From NCBI RefSeq assembly GCF_001541345.2, contig NZ_LMVL02000001.1, positions 1-64,000 of the forward strand: a DNA stretch of 64,000 nucleotides, written 5' to 3'. The position numbers and the translations under genes were made by a program. Of this stretch, positions 7,358 to 14,950 are shown in pieces (the first letter of the stretch is position 1; every line of letters begins with the position of its first letter). This DNA is from Gillisella vitis (GTDB taxonomy: Bacteria; Pseudomonadota; Alphaproteobacteria; Rhizobiales; Rhizobiaceae). The notes beneath the pieces were generated by a model. The model was not told the DNA's origin. It was given only the letters and a program-made list of their open reading frames with translations, and ran no database searches.

Positions 7358-8575
7358 ATGTCGATCAGAATTTTACAGGAAAATGTTCTCGATTCCAATT
7401 TATGTGCCGGTTGCGGGGCCTGTCAGTTGGTTTGTCCTGAGCAACTGGTGGTCCTGCACCCGGACACTCTTCAGCCGGTGTTGGATTTCGACCCGGCCTC
7501 TTGTGGCGACTGTCATCTTTGCCATGATGTCTGCCCCGGTGCTGATCCCGGCACCGATGCGGCGGAGATGCAGCTTTTTGACCGCGAGCGCCAATCCAGC
7601 GAACGGTGGCTGGGCATCCACATTGATCTCTTCGGCGCGCGCTCGACACGAGCGGATGTGTTCGAAGCTTCGGCTAGTGGGGGAACAGTCACGACCCTGC
7701 TGCTGGCCAGCCGCAGCGATGGTTTTGGTGTTGACCACGTTCTGACCATGGGCCGCAACCCTGATGCAGGCTGGCGCGCCAAGGGCGTGGTCTCCGGGGA
7801 TGAGGAAACCATCATCGCCAATGCCCAATCCACCTACCAATTGGCACCCTATCTGGCCGAATTGCGAGGCCTTTACGAACACTGTCGCAATGACAAGATC
7901 GCGGTCGTCGGCCTTGCCTGTCACATGCAGGCCATCCGCAAGCTTCAGCAGTTGCAGGGCGATATTGCCGATTGGGCGCGGGAAAATATCGTCCTCCTGA
8001 TTGAGACGGCCTGTTCGTCCAGCACATTGCCCAAGGGAACGGCGGATATCGTTGAGGGCTGCCTGAACCTGCCGCTCGACGCCGTCAGTGATCTTCGCTA
8101 CCGCAGCGGTCCCTATCCGGGAAAACTGACGGTTTCAACCAAGGATGGTGGCAGCCATGCTCTGGAATTCTGGCAGATCCTGAAAGAGCTAAAGGGCGGA
8201 AAAAATCACCGCTGCCTTTCCTGCGGCGACTGGATGAGCGGCCTTGCCGACATCAGCGTCTGTGACGGCGATCCCAATATCTTCGATGCCAGCATTAACG
8301 GCACGGCGTTCGGCAAATATGGCCGCGTCCTCGTCAGGACGCCTATTGGCCAGAAGCTTGCCGATTATTGCCGTGATGAAGGATTGCTGGAGCAATGGCC
8401 GATTGATCTGGAGGGGTTCAATCTCGGTTTGGAGCGCAAGCGCAACCGCCGCCGCTCCTATGAGGCCGGAGCCTTGCCGGTGCCAAAGGGGCCATCGGCA
8501 CCGGATATTTTTGATCCTGAACAGATCCTCAGCGACGATGCATTGATCGATCCCAAGCGTTACAAACGGGGCTGA
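7358..8575 (+). CDS. FrhB/FdhB-type iron-sulfur flavoprotein (F420 hydrogenase beta-subunit family)
   Basis: The N-terminus has two ferredoxin cysteine clusters: CAGCGACQLVCP at about residues 16-27, and CGDCHLCHDVCP at about 49-60. These should hold two 4Fe-4S centres. The FrhB_FdhB N and C domains follow, with ASASGGTVT, GLACHMQAI and the C-terminal HRCLSCGDW...ADISVCD block. In archaea these proteins pass electrons between F420 and iron-sulfur centres through FAD. Bacterial members exist that reduce other substrates. Here it most likely carries out a reductive or dehydrogenating step in metabolite assembly. The electron donor is unknown, and no F420 biosynthesis gene is in the window. The start follows AAGGAC. 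Confidence 0.85.
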   Translation: MSIRILQENVLDSNLCAGCGACQLVCPEQLVVLHPDTLQPVLDFDPASCGDCHLCHDVCPGADPGTDAAEMQLFDRERQSSERWLGIHIDLFGARSTRADVFEASASGGTVTTLLLASRSDGFGVDHVLTMGRNPDAGWRAKGVVSGDEETIIANAQSTYQLAPYLAELRGLYEHCRNDKIAVVGLACHMQAIRKLQQLQGDIADWARENIVLLIETACSSSTLPKGTADIVEGCLNLPLDAVSDLRYRSGPYPGKLTVSTKDGGSHALEFWQILKELKGGKNHRCLSCGDWMSGLADISVCDGDPNIFDASINGTAFGKYGRVLVRTPIGQKLADYCRDEGLLEQWPIDLEGFNLGLERKRNRRRSYEAGALPVPKGPSAPDIFDPEQILSDDALIDPKRYKRG

Positions 8576-8579
8576 TAGC

Positions 8580-9944
8580 GTGCTGATTTATCCGGACCGT
8601 CATATTCCTTCCACCATCCTGCCGGACCGGCCGGATTGGGCTGCTGCCGCTGCCCATATTCCTTCAGATAAATCCATCTCGCATCGAGCATTGTTGTTTG
8701 CCGCTTTGTCTGACGGTCCGGTGTCGATCACTGGTATCAATCAGGGGGCTGCCATTACCCTGCTGATCGACGCCCTACAGCAATTGGGTGTATTGATCGA
8801 CTTCGACCGGGCCTCAGGCACGGTGGTGTTTCAAACTTCCTTGCGTGCCATGGCGCGCCAGGGCCTGCTCAACAAAGGGGAAGAGAGGGTTTATCTGGGG
8901 CCTTCAAGCGCGGCGGCCCGGCTGTTGATCGGGGTGCTGTGCGGACTTGGGGTCGGCTGCGTTGTCGATGGTGACGAGACATTGCGAAACAGGCCCTTCG
9001 ACTGGATCGTTGAGCCTCTGACGGAATTGGGTGGCCGGTTCAAATATCTCGAGCGACCGGGATGCCTACCGCTGCGGATTTTGCCCGCGCAGATCGGGCC
9101 GGGCCGCGTTCAGACCACCATCGGCAGTGCGCAATCGGTCTCGGCCATCCTGCTTGCCGCCATCGCCGCCCGCGTGCCGGTCGAGATCGGGTATCCGGTT
9201 GTGGCCAGGGATCACACCCAGTTGATGGCCCGGGGCTTTGGCGATGCGGTCGAGGATCGGGACCATGTGGTCACCTACAGGCCAGGCCAGTTTCAGGTTC
9301 CAGACACTCTGACCATTCCGCTTGACCCCTCGGCGCTTGCCTATCCGGCAGCACTCTTCTGGCTGATGAACAGGGATCGGCCCGAGATGAGTGTTCGGTT
9401 TGAAGGCGTGTGCATCAATCCGACCCGGATCGGCTTTTTTCACTGGATGCAGGGCTGCGGGTTCCGCCTGGAGATATCCCCGGATGAAGGCGCACGTGGC
9501 GAGAAGGTGGGCGCGATTACCCTGAAAGGCGGCGGGACATTCAAGGCGCAGGGCATGCAAGGCAAAGAAAGCCTGCATTCGATGATTGATGAAATTCCCC
9601 TGATGGTTGCCATCGCCAGTCTGTTGCCGGGCGAGGCGGTGTTCGAAGACCTTTTCGAGCTGACCTTCAAGGAATCGGACCGGATCGCGGCGACCTGCCA
9701 GATGGTGCGCAGCCTCGGCATCGACACCGTGATTGATGGCTATGCGATTCGGACCACGGGTAGGCAAAGGCCGAGCGTGCAGGGTGATATCGCTGTTTTC
9801 AACGATCACCGGCTGTCGATGACGGCGCATGTGGTGATGCTGGCGCATGGGCTTGCGGGCCGCATTCCCGGCGGCGAGTGCTACAAGACCTCCTTTCCGC
9901 ATTTTGACAAGTGCCTCCAGGCCGTGTTCGCGGGGCAGATATGA
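8580..9944 (+). CDS. EPSP-synthase-like enolpyruvyl transferase (pathway paralogue)
   Basis: At 454 aa this is a full-length member of the AroA/MurA family. Conserved features are PSDKSISHRALLFAAL (Lys, Ser and Arg of the phosphate site), DGDETLRNRP, GSAQSVSAILLA, the catalytic Asp-Glu of MIDEIP, FKESDRIAA and FNDHRLSM. The PEP-binding loop, normally LGNAGTAARLL, reads LGPSSAAARLL at about residues 106-116. The Asn, Gly and Thr that line the site are therefore replaced, while the Arg stays. It is not the housekeeping aroA by context: it sits within an NRPS operon, four bases after the FrhB-like gene. It probably transfers or removes an enolpyruvyl group on a non-shikimate substrate, as NikO-type enzymes do in nucleoside antibiotic pathways; this is inference. 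Confidence 0.85.
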   Translation: MLIYPDRHIPSTILPDRPDWAAAAAHIPSDKSISHRALLFAALSDGPVSITGINQGAAITLLIDALQQLGVLIDFDRASGTVVFQTSLRAMARQGLLNKGEERVYLGPSSAAARLLIGVLCGLGVGCVVDGDETLRNRPFDWIVEPLTELGGRFKYLERPGCLPLRILPAQIGPGRVQTTIGSAQSVSAILLAAIAARVPVEIGYPVVARDHTQLMARGFGDAVEDRDHVVTYRPGQFQVPDTLTIPLDPSALAYPAALFWLMNRDRPEMSVRFEGVCINPTRIGFFHWMQGCGFRLEISPDEGARGEKVGAITLKGGGTFKAQGMQGKESLHSMIDEIPLMVAIASLLPGEAVFEDLFELTFKESDRIAATCQMVRSLGIDTVIDGYAIRTTGRQRPSVQGDIAVFNDHRLSMTAHVVMLAHGLAGRIPGGECYKTSFPHFDKCLQAVFAGQI

Positions 9945-10984
9945 TGCAGCAGGAAACACGACAGCTGTTTGCGGTTCAAGGCGCGAAAGGTGTGCAGGTT
10001 CTGCGCGAAACCATGCCGCCTTGCGATGACAACCATGTGGTGGTGGCAACGGACTTCACTATGGTCAGCCCTGGTACGGAAATGCATTATATCCGTCAGG
10101 CATGCGAAACGGGTGAAACGCTGCAACTCGGTTACTGCGCTGTCGGTACGGTGCTGCACAAGGGCGCGCATATCGATCATGTCGAGGAGGGGGACAGGGT
10201 GATCGCCATGGGGTGGCGCGAAGCCATCCATTCGGATTACCTGGTCATGCCGCGCCGGTTGGTCTGCCGGATTGCCGGGGATTTGCCGGGAGAACTCGCC
10301 ATCCTGGCCACACTCGCGGCCACCGTGATCCATGCCGGTGACAGAAGCCGGCTGACCAACCGTGACCGTGTTCTGATCCTTGGTCTCGGTGGGCTTGGCA
10401 TGTTGATGGCGCTTATGGCAACAGATGCTGGCGCGGAGGTTTGCATCTGGGATCTGCAAGCGGAGCGGATGCGCCAATGTGCCGCTTGGCCGGATTTCGA
10501 TCCGGTTCAGTCACAGCCCGGCAGTAGAGGGCGGTTTACCCGGATCTATTTCTGCGGCGATGGCGATGTCAGTGATCAGATTGGCGGCTTTTTCGACCTG
10601 CTGGACCCGGATGGGAATGGTCAGGATCGTTCGATGCTGGTCAATCTGGGCAGGTTGTCGGGCCAGATCGGATTTTCGCCAGCCTCGGGCAATTTCGATC
10701 TCGTCAATGTCTCGCGTTGCGGTGCCGGATATCGTGATGACCGCTATCACGCTGGCCTTGCCGATGTGGTTCCCTTACCCGGCGAGGCGCGGGTGGATGA
10801 CAATCTGGCAAGGGCTCTGGCGCTGATCAACCGGCAACGACAACTGGCCGCCACACTGCCACGAACCGTTTTTTCGCCACGTCAGGCCTTGGCGCTCTAT
10901 CGCGGTGAAGCGGCGTTTCCCGTGGGTTTCAGTCTCATACGCCATGGTGACAGAGGAGAGGGTCTTGGTCTCGACGGTCATTGA
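9941..10984 (+). CDS. Zinc-free MDR-superfamily dehydrogenase
   Basis: The product is a medium-chain dehydrogenase/reductase of 347 aa. It has a GroES-like N-terminal half (MVSPGTEMHYIRQ, GYCAVGTVLHKG, EEGDRVIAM) and a Rossmann half with the nucleotide loop LILGLGGLGMLMAL. The Cys that usually binds catalytic zinc is absent, and the sequence resembles BchC-type or quinone-oxidoreductase-like members. The start ATG at 9941 overlaps the EPSP-synthase-like stop (ATGA); ATG at 9944 is also possible. The predicted NAD(P)-dependent step has no identified substrate. Confidence 0.8.
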   Translation: MMQQETRQLFAVQGAKGVQVLRETMPPCDDNHVVVATDFTMVSPGTEMHYIRQACETGETLQLGYCAVGTVLHKGAHIDHVEEGDRVIAMGWREAIHSDYLVMPRRLVCRIAGDLPGELAILATLAATVIHAGDRSRLTNRDRVLILGLGGLGMLMALMATDAGAEVCIWDLQAERMRQCAAWPDFDPVQSQPGSRGRFTRIYFCGDGDVSDQIGGFFDLLDPDGNGQDRSMLVNLGRLSGQIGFSPASGNFDLVNVSRCGAGYRDDRYHAGLADVVPLPGEARVDDNLARALALINRQRQLAATLPRTVFSPRQALALYRGEAAFPVGFSLIRHGDRGEGLGLDGH

Positions 10985-12722
10985 CGCATTCGAAAAGGCC
11001 GTGGCAGCCAATCCACAGAGGTGTGCTGTCCGCTATCAGGACGCCACGCTGACCTATGCGCAACTGGATGCGCGCTCCAGCCTGGCCGCCACGCGCCTGT
11101 TGCAGGCGGGCGCTCGGCCCGGCGATACAATTGGTATTCAGATGCCGCGCGGCATCGATTTGATCGTCATGCTACTGGCGACCTTGAAGGCGCGTTGCGG
11201 CTTCTGTTTCATCAGTCCGAAGAATCCGCAGAGCTGGAACAACTCGGTCATTGAAAGAGCCAAGGTTCGGCTGTTCATTGCCGATGGCCCGCTGTGCAAC
11301 GTCACCTTCGCCGGACATCTCCAGGCCACGGACCTGCTGGCTCCTGGTGAGGTGGATTATTTCCACAAACCCGCAGCGGGCGATATCGTCTATGTCAATT
11401 TTTCGAGCGGCACGACCGGAGCACCGAAAATCATCCCCTGCACTCATCTGGGGGTGATAGGCTTCTGCTATCAGCCGCCGCATTTTCCGGCGGGTCCTGA
11501 AACCGTAATGATCCATCATTCGGCGCTGACTTTTGACGCATCGCAGTTCGAGATCTGGACTGCGCTGTGCAATGGCGGCTGCCTCGTGCTGGCACCGGAG
11601 GAACATCTGACTGGAGACACGTTGCGCCAGCTGATTGCCGAAAGCGGCGCCAATGCCCTGTGGCTGACGACCTCCCTGCTGAACATGCTGATGGATGCAG
11701 ATCCCGAATGCCTGGGAGGGATTTCAAATATCATGGTGGGCGGCGAGGCGCTTTCACCTTTGCATATCGAAAGGCTGTACAGTGATAATCCGCGCATCAC
11801 GGTCTATAACGGCTATGGCCCGACGGAAAATACCATGGGCACCTGCGTCTATCGTATCCCACGAAGCCATGATTTTTCTCGCGCCATCCCTATCGGATAT
11901 CCGGTGCATGACAGCCGCCTCTACGTTGCAAATCAAGAAGGAGGGCCTTGCGCTGTCGGTGAGGAGGGAGAGCTGGTAATTGCTGGAAACGGGCTATCGC
12001 CCGGCTATATCGGCGATGCGCTGCTGACCGCCAATAAATTCCGCGCTTTCCCGCTCTTGGGTGAGGAGAGGGCCTATGCCAGTGGTGATCTGGTGTCTTG
12101 CGATGAGGATGGTCTCTTTCATTATGCCGGGCGCAAGGATGATCAGGTCAAGATCAGGGGCAACAGGACATCCCTGAGTGACATTGCGCTTGCCTATGGG
12201 CGGCATCCCGGCGTGGTAAACTGTGTGGCTGCGGTGCAGACTACGCCCACCGGCAAGAGGGTCGTGCTCTACTACCTGGCGAAAAGCATGGCATCCTCGC
12301 CAGGTGAGGCCGAGTTAAGAGAGTTCGGCGTCACCTCCCTGCCGGATTTCATGGTTCCCGACCGTTTTTTGCAGGTTGAGGTCTTGCCCGTCACGGCGCA
12401 TGGCAAAATCGACATGGCCGCCTTGGCAAAAATGGCAGCGGACAAGCGTCGCCCCGTCACCTCTCGTCATTGGCTGCTGAATGCCTGCGGACTGGCGGAT
12501 TGGCAGCCGGATCAGGATTTTTTCCAGGCTGGCGGTCACTCGTTACTGGCGGTGAAGCTGGTAACCTTGCTCAACCGGCATCGGAAGGTGGCGCTCAGCC
12601 TGACGGAATTTTATCGGGACTGTTCCTGGTCGCGCATGGCGCATCTGCTGGACGAGATGAGCGGTAACCCGACCGATGACCTTGAGCCTGATATCTACGA
12701 CTATCACATCATCCGGCTTTGA
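10944..12722 (+). CDS. NRPS protein: adenylation - carrier
   Basis: The adenylation domain (about 1-500) shows YVNFSSGTTGAPKI, YNGYGPTENT, YASGDLVSCDEDG and the Lys of VTAHGKIDM. A C-terminal carrier has the attachment Ser in FFQAGGHSLLAV. My by-eye pocket reading is about D-A-F-W-M-G-G-M-G-K, close to the valine-type code DAFWIGGTFK, so an aliphatic residue is a reasonable guess. The start is uncertain. ATG 10944 has no Shine-Dalgarno, whereas an in-frame TTG at 10965 follows GAGGAG directly. The gene overlaps the MDR gene and precedes the separate condensation domain. Confidence 0.87.
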   Translation: MVTEERVLVSTVIDAFEKAVAANPQRCAVRYQDATLTYAQLDARSSLAATRLLQAGARPGDTIGIQMPRGIDLIVMLLATLKARCGFCFISPKNPQSWNNSVIERAKVRLFIADGPLCNVTFAGHLQATDLLAPGEVDYFHKPAAGDIVYVNFSSGTTGAPKIIPCTHLGVIGFCYQPPHFPAGPETVMIHHSALTFDASQFEIWTALCNGGCLVLAPEEHLTGDTLRQLIAESGANALWLTTSLLNMLMDADPECLGGISNIMVGGEALSPLHIERLYSDNPRITVYNGYGPTENTMGTCVYRIPRSHDFSRAIPIGYPVHDSRLYVANQEGGPCAVGEEGELVIAGNGLSPGYIGDALLTANKFRAFPLLGEERAYASGDLVSCDEDGLFHYAGRKDDQVKIRGNRTSLSDIALAYGRHPGVVNCVAAVQTTPTGKRVVLYYLAKSMASSPGEAELREFGVTSLPDFMVPDRFLQVEVLPVTAHGKIDMAALAKMAADKRRPVTSRHWLLNACGLADWQPDQDFFQAGGHSLLAVKLVTLLNRHRKVALSLTEFYRDCSWSRMAHLLDEMSGNPTDDLEPDIYDYHIIRL

Positions 12723-12740
12723 AGCGGAAGGAAGCGTGTC

Positions 12741-14045
12741 ATGCCGCCACTGCCAGAGATTGTAACGCTCACCCTTCCTAGCGGACGTTTTGGCTTTGTC
12801 TATGCCCGCGGCAGAGAGGAGGCAAAAGAGCATTTGGCCGGGCGCCGCGCATTGCTGACGCCTGATGATGCCCATGAACTGACCGAAATTCCCTTGACGC
12901 CAATGCAGGCCTCGATGGTCTATCCTGAGTTTTTTCATGGTCAACTGACGGCAAATACTGTCGCCTATATCATCAAGCCCGGCGCTTTCGACCAAATCGA
13001 CCCGGACCTTGAAGAGATTGCGACAAGCCTGGGACTGGCCTTCCCCCTGGTGACGGCGGTGGTTGTCGAGGGTGACGATGGTTGCGCATTTCGTCTGCCC
13101 AAAGAAGAGGTTCTGGGCGAACACCTTGTCTTTCGGGCAGAGCGGGGTTTTATCGACGAACGCGACTGTATTTCCTTTCTGTTGGATCGCCCAATAAGCC
13201 TGTTCGAAGGGCCGCTGCTGCGGTTGGGCGACGTCGATATCCGGGGACAGCGACATCTCGCCGTGCTGATTCACCATATTCTTGGCGACCATATTGGCCA
13301 GCTGCAATTGCTTCGGGCGCTGATGGCGTTTTGTACTCCAGGAAAGATTACTGGTGATGAGAGCCTGCCGGATCTCACCTTCGTGCCGGAGACGTTGAAG
13401 CTTGAAAAACGCCATGGCGATGCTGTGGAGCAGAGCCTGGATTTCTGGGCAGGCTATGGCGAAAGGGCAGCCGTTTCGAGCCTGAGCCATGAAGGAAGCG
13501 GCGTCATCTGGCAGCAGACAGAGATCGCTCTGCCCTGGACCCGCTATACCCGCCTGCAATGGGCTGCCATGCGGGCCTATCGCTCTGCGATTGGCCGGTT
13601 GAGCGAAACCACCGATCCCCTGGTGCTATGCCTGTTCTCGCTGCGTGAGAAGCAGCAGGGCCTGGGTTTTTACACGGTCGCCGCCCCGATCCTGTTCGAG
13701 GACGAACTTCTTGGCATTGATGATATGCCGGAGGATTTCCACGACCGTATGGAGGCATTCCGCAACCACAGCATCGTTGGTTCGGAAGAGATCCAGGCCG
13801 CCACCGGATGGGATGCGGGGCAGATTTCCTATCTGTTCAATTTTGTCACGATGCCGGAGGAAGACTTGCTCTGGATGAAGACCACCTTGCTGGATGCGCC
13901 TTCCGAAAATCCTCGAACAGATGTTGATCTGACTTTTATCGTGGCGGGCGCGCAACTGCATTTGCATCTTGCCTCCAGGCTTGATGAGGAAAGGCTGGCA
14001 CTGTTTCTGAACTGCTTTCTTGAAACGCTGAAGGACAGCCTATGA
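12741..14045 (+). CDS. Stand-alone NRPS condensation-domain protein
   Basis: The 434-aa protein has the condensation fold on its own. It opens with the usual PLTPMQASMVY block and carries the active-site motif as LIHHILGDH (about residues 175-183). This keeps both His and the Asp but has His instead of the final Gly. With the two A-T proteins it would join two carrier-bound residues, so the system reads as a split dimodular NRPS. GGAAGG lies ahead of the start. The stop overlaps the thioesterase start by ATGA. Confidence 0.78.
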   Translation: MPPLPEIVTLTLPSGRFGFVYARGREEAKEHLAGRRALLTPDDAHELTEIPLTPMQASMVYPEFFHGQLTANTVAYIIKPGAFDQIDPDLEEIATSLGLAFPLVTAVVVEGDDGCAFRLPKEEVLGEHLVFRAERGFIDERDCISFLLDRPISLFEGPLLRLGDVDIRGQRHLAVLIHHILGDHIGQLQLLRALMAFCTPGKITGDESLPDLTFVPETLKLEKRHGDAVEQSLDFWAGYGERAAVSSLSHEGSGVIWQQTEIALPWTRYTRLQWAAMRAYRSAIGRLSETTDPLVLCLFSLREKQQGLGFYTVAAPILFEDELLGIDDMPEDFHDRMEAFRNHSIVGSEEIQAATGWDAGQISYLFNFVTMPEEDLLWMKTTLLDAPSENPRTDVDLTFIVAGAQLHLHLASRLDEERLALFLNCFLETLKDSL

Positions 14046-14668
14046 TACTGCTGTTGCCAGATTTCGTTGGATATCCTTTTTGCTATATGGGCCTGATGAA
14101 AGATGTCGGGGAGGCCGTGGTTGCCGTGGCCGAGAATTACAATGACTATTGGCCCTACGGCTCTCTTGAAGAGCTTGCGACCCGTATCGCCATCCGTCAC
14201 AAGGGGCGGCAAGTTACCAAAGTGGTTGGCTATTCCTTTGGCGCACATCTCGCAGCCCATGTGATTGCCGCAATCACTCACCAGGGGCGCGCTGTTCCTC
14301 AACTCTTCATGATCGATCCGCCAGCACTTGAGGGACTTGCCGGCATTGATCGTGCCCAAATCCTCGAACGACTTCAGCAAGACGAGTCTTATCAGTATAT
14401 CTTTGATCTCGTTGATTGCGAGCTATCCAACCTTGATTGCATGGTCGAAAACATTTGGCTCTTAACGGGTGTGGAAACATCCATGCCAGCGTCGAAAGCG
14501 GCTAGAATTTTCATGCCACAGGACAGGGAAACTCATTTTAAGCCTGGATCTCTTCTCCGATATCTCGAAGAAACTACTGAGCTTTCCTATGTCAAAGATT
14601 GCGATCATCAAACCATACTCAAAGACTTACGTTTGATCGAGGAGATGGTGACCATTTTGAAAACATGA
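14042..14668 (+). CDS. Alpha/beta-hydrolase thioesterase of the NRPS operon
   Basis: The 208-aa protein has the nucleophile elbow GYSFGAH (Ser near residue 63), a likely acidic residue in MIDPPAL and a C-terminal His in KDCDHQTIL. It is shorter than typical type II thioesterases (about 230-250 aa) and resembles the TE domain that ends NRPS proteins, here as a separate polypeptide. It should release the finished product from the last carrier, or clear stalled carriers. It is the last gene of the operon. Confidence 0.78.
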   Translation: MILLLPDFVGYPFCYMGLMKDVGEAVVAVAENYNDYWPYGSLEELATRIAIRHKGRQVTKVVGYSFGAHLAAHVIAAITHQGRAVPQLFMIDPPALEGLAGIDRAQILERLQQDESYQYIFDLVDCELSNLDCMVENIWLLTGVETSMPASKAARIFMPQDRETHFKPGSLLRYLEETTELSYVKDCDHQTILKDLRLIEEMVTILKT

Positions 14669-14950
14669 CTTGGTTTTGGTGCGCCTCTAACCTGTCGCTT
14701 ACCAGTGAAGTGAACCGCCCCGGCTTTGCCTGATGCCCAACTCGTGAGGAGTGAGATGTGTAACAACCCACTATCCTGCTGCACCCTATGAGCAATCCAG
14801 CCGGCTTCCTTTCTCATTCTTAGGGTTGCGCAAAAGCAACATGTGTTTTTTGAATGTCGTTTTTGCGGCATTTGTCGGTTTTTGCAATTGTTAGTTAGGC
14901 TTCTGCTGCTATCTATTTTTTCTATTGATTCTTGGATTTTGGAGCAGCGA
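14669..14950 (+). other. Leader region before the export lipoprotein gene
   Basis: This holds no full gene. An 11-codon frame at 14756-14791 (MCNNPLSCCTL) has a strong GAGGAGTGAG site in front. Its stop shares ATGA with another 11-codon frame (14788-14823). The second half is T-rich and holds the candidate promoter listed separately. Whether the tiny frames are translated is unknown. Confidence 0.3.
14888..14915 (+). promoter_or_regulatory. Candidate promoter of the export lipoprotein gene
   Basis: TTGTTA (14888-14893), 16 bp, then TATCTA (14910-14915), in a T-rich stretch about 35 bp ahead of the ATG at 14951. Assigned by eye only. Confidence 0.28.

Noticed and set aside
9066..10049. 327-aa minus-strand frame in the EPSP-synthase/MDR region
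   Set aside because: It runs opposite to two clear enzymes, and its composition (His-, Arg- and Pro-rich) is that of an antisense shadow.
12543..13559. 338-aa minus-strand frame in the condensation-domain region
   Set aside because: Antisense to the A-T and condensation genes, with no domain match by eye.
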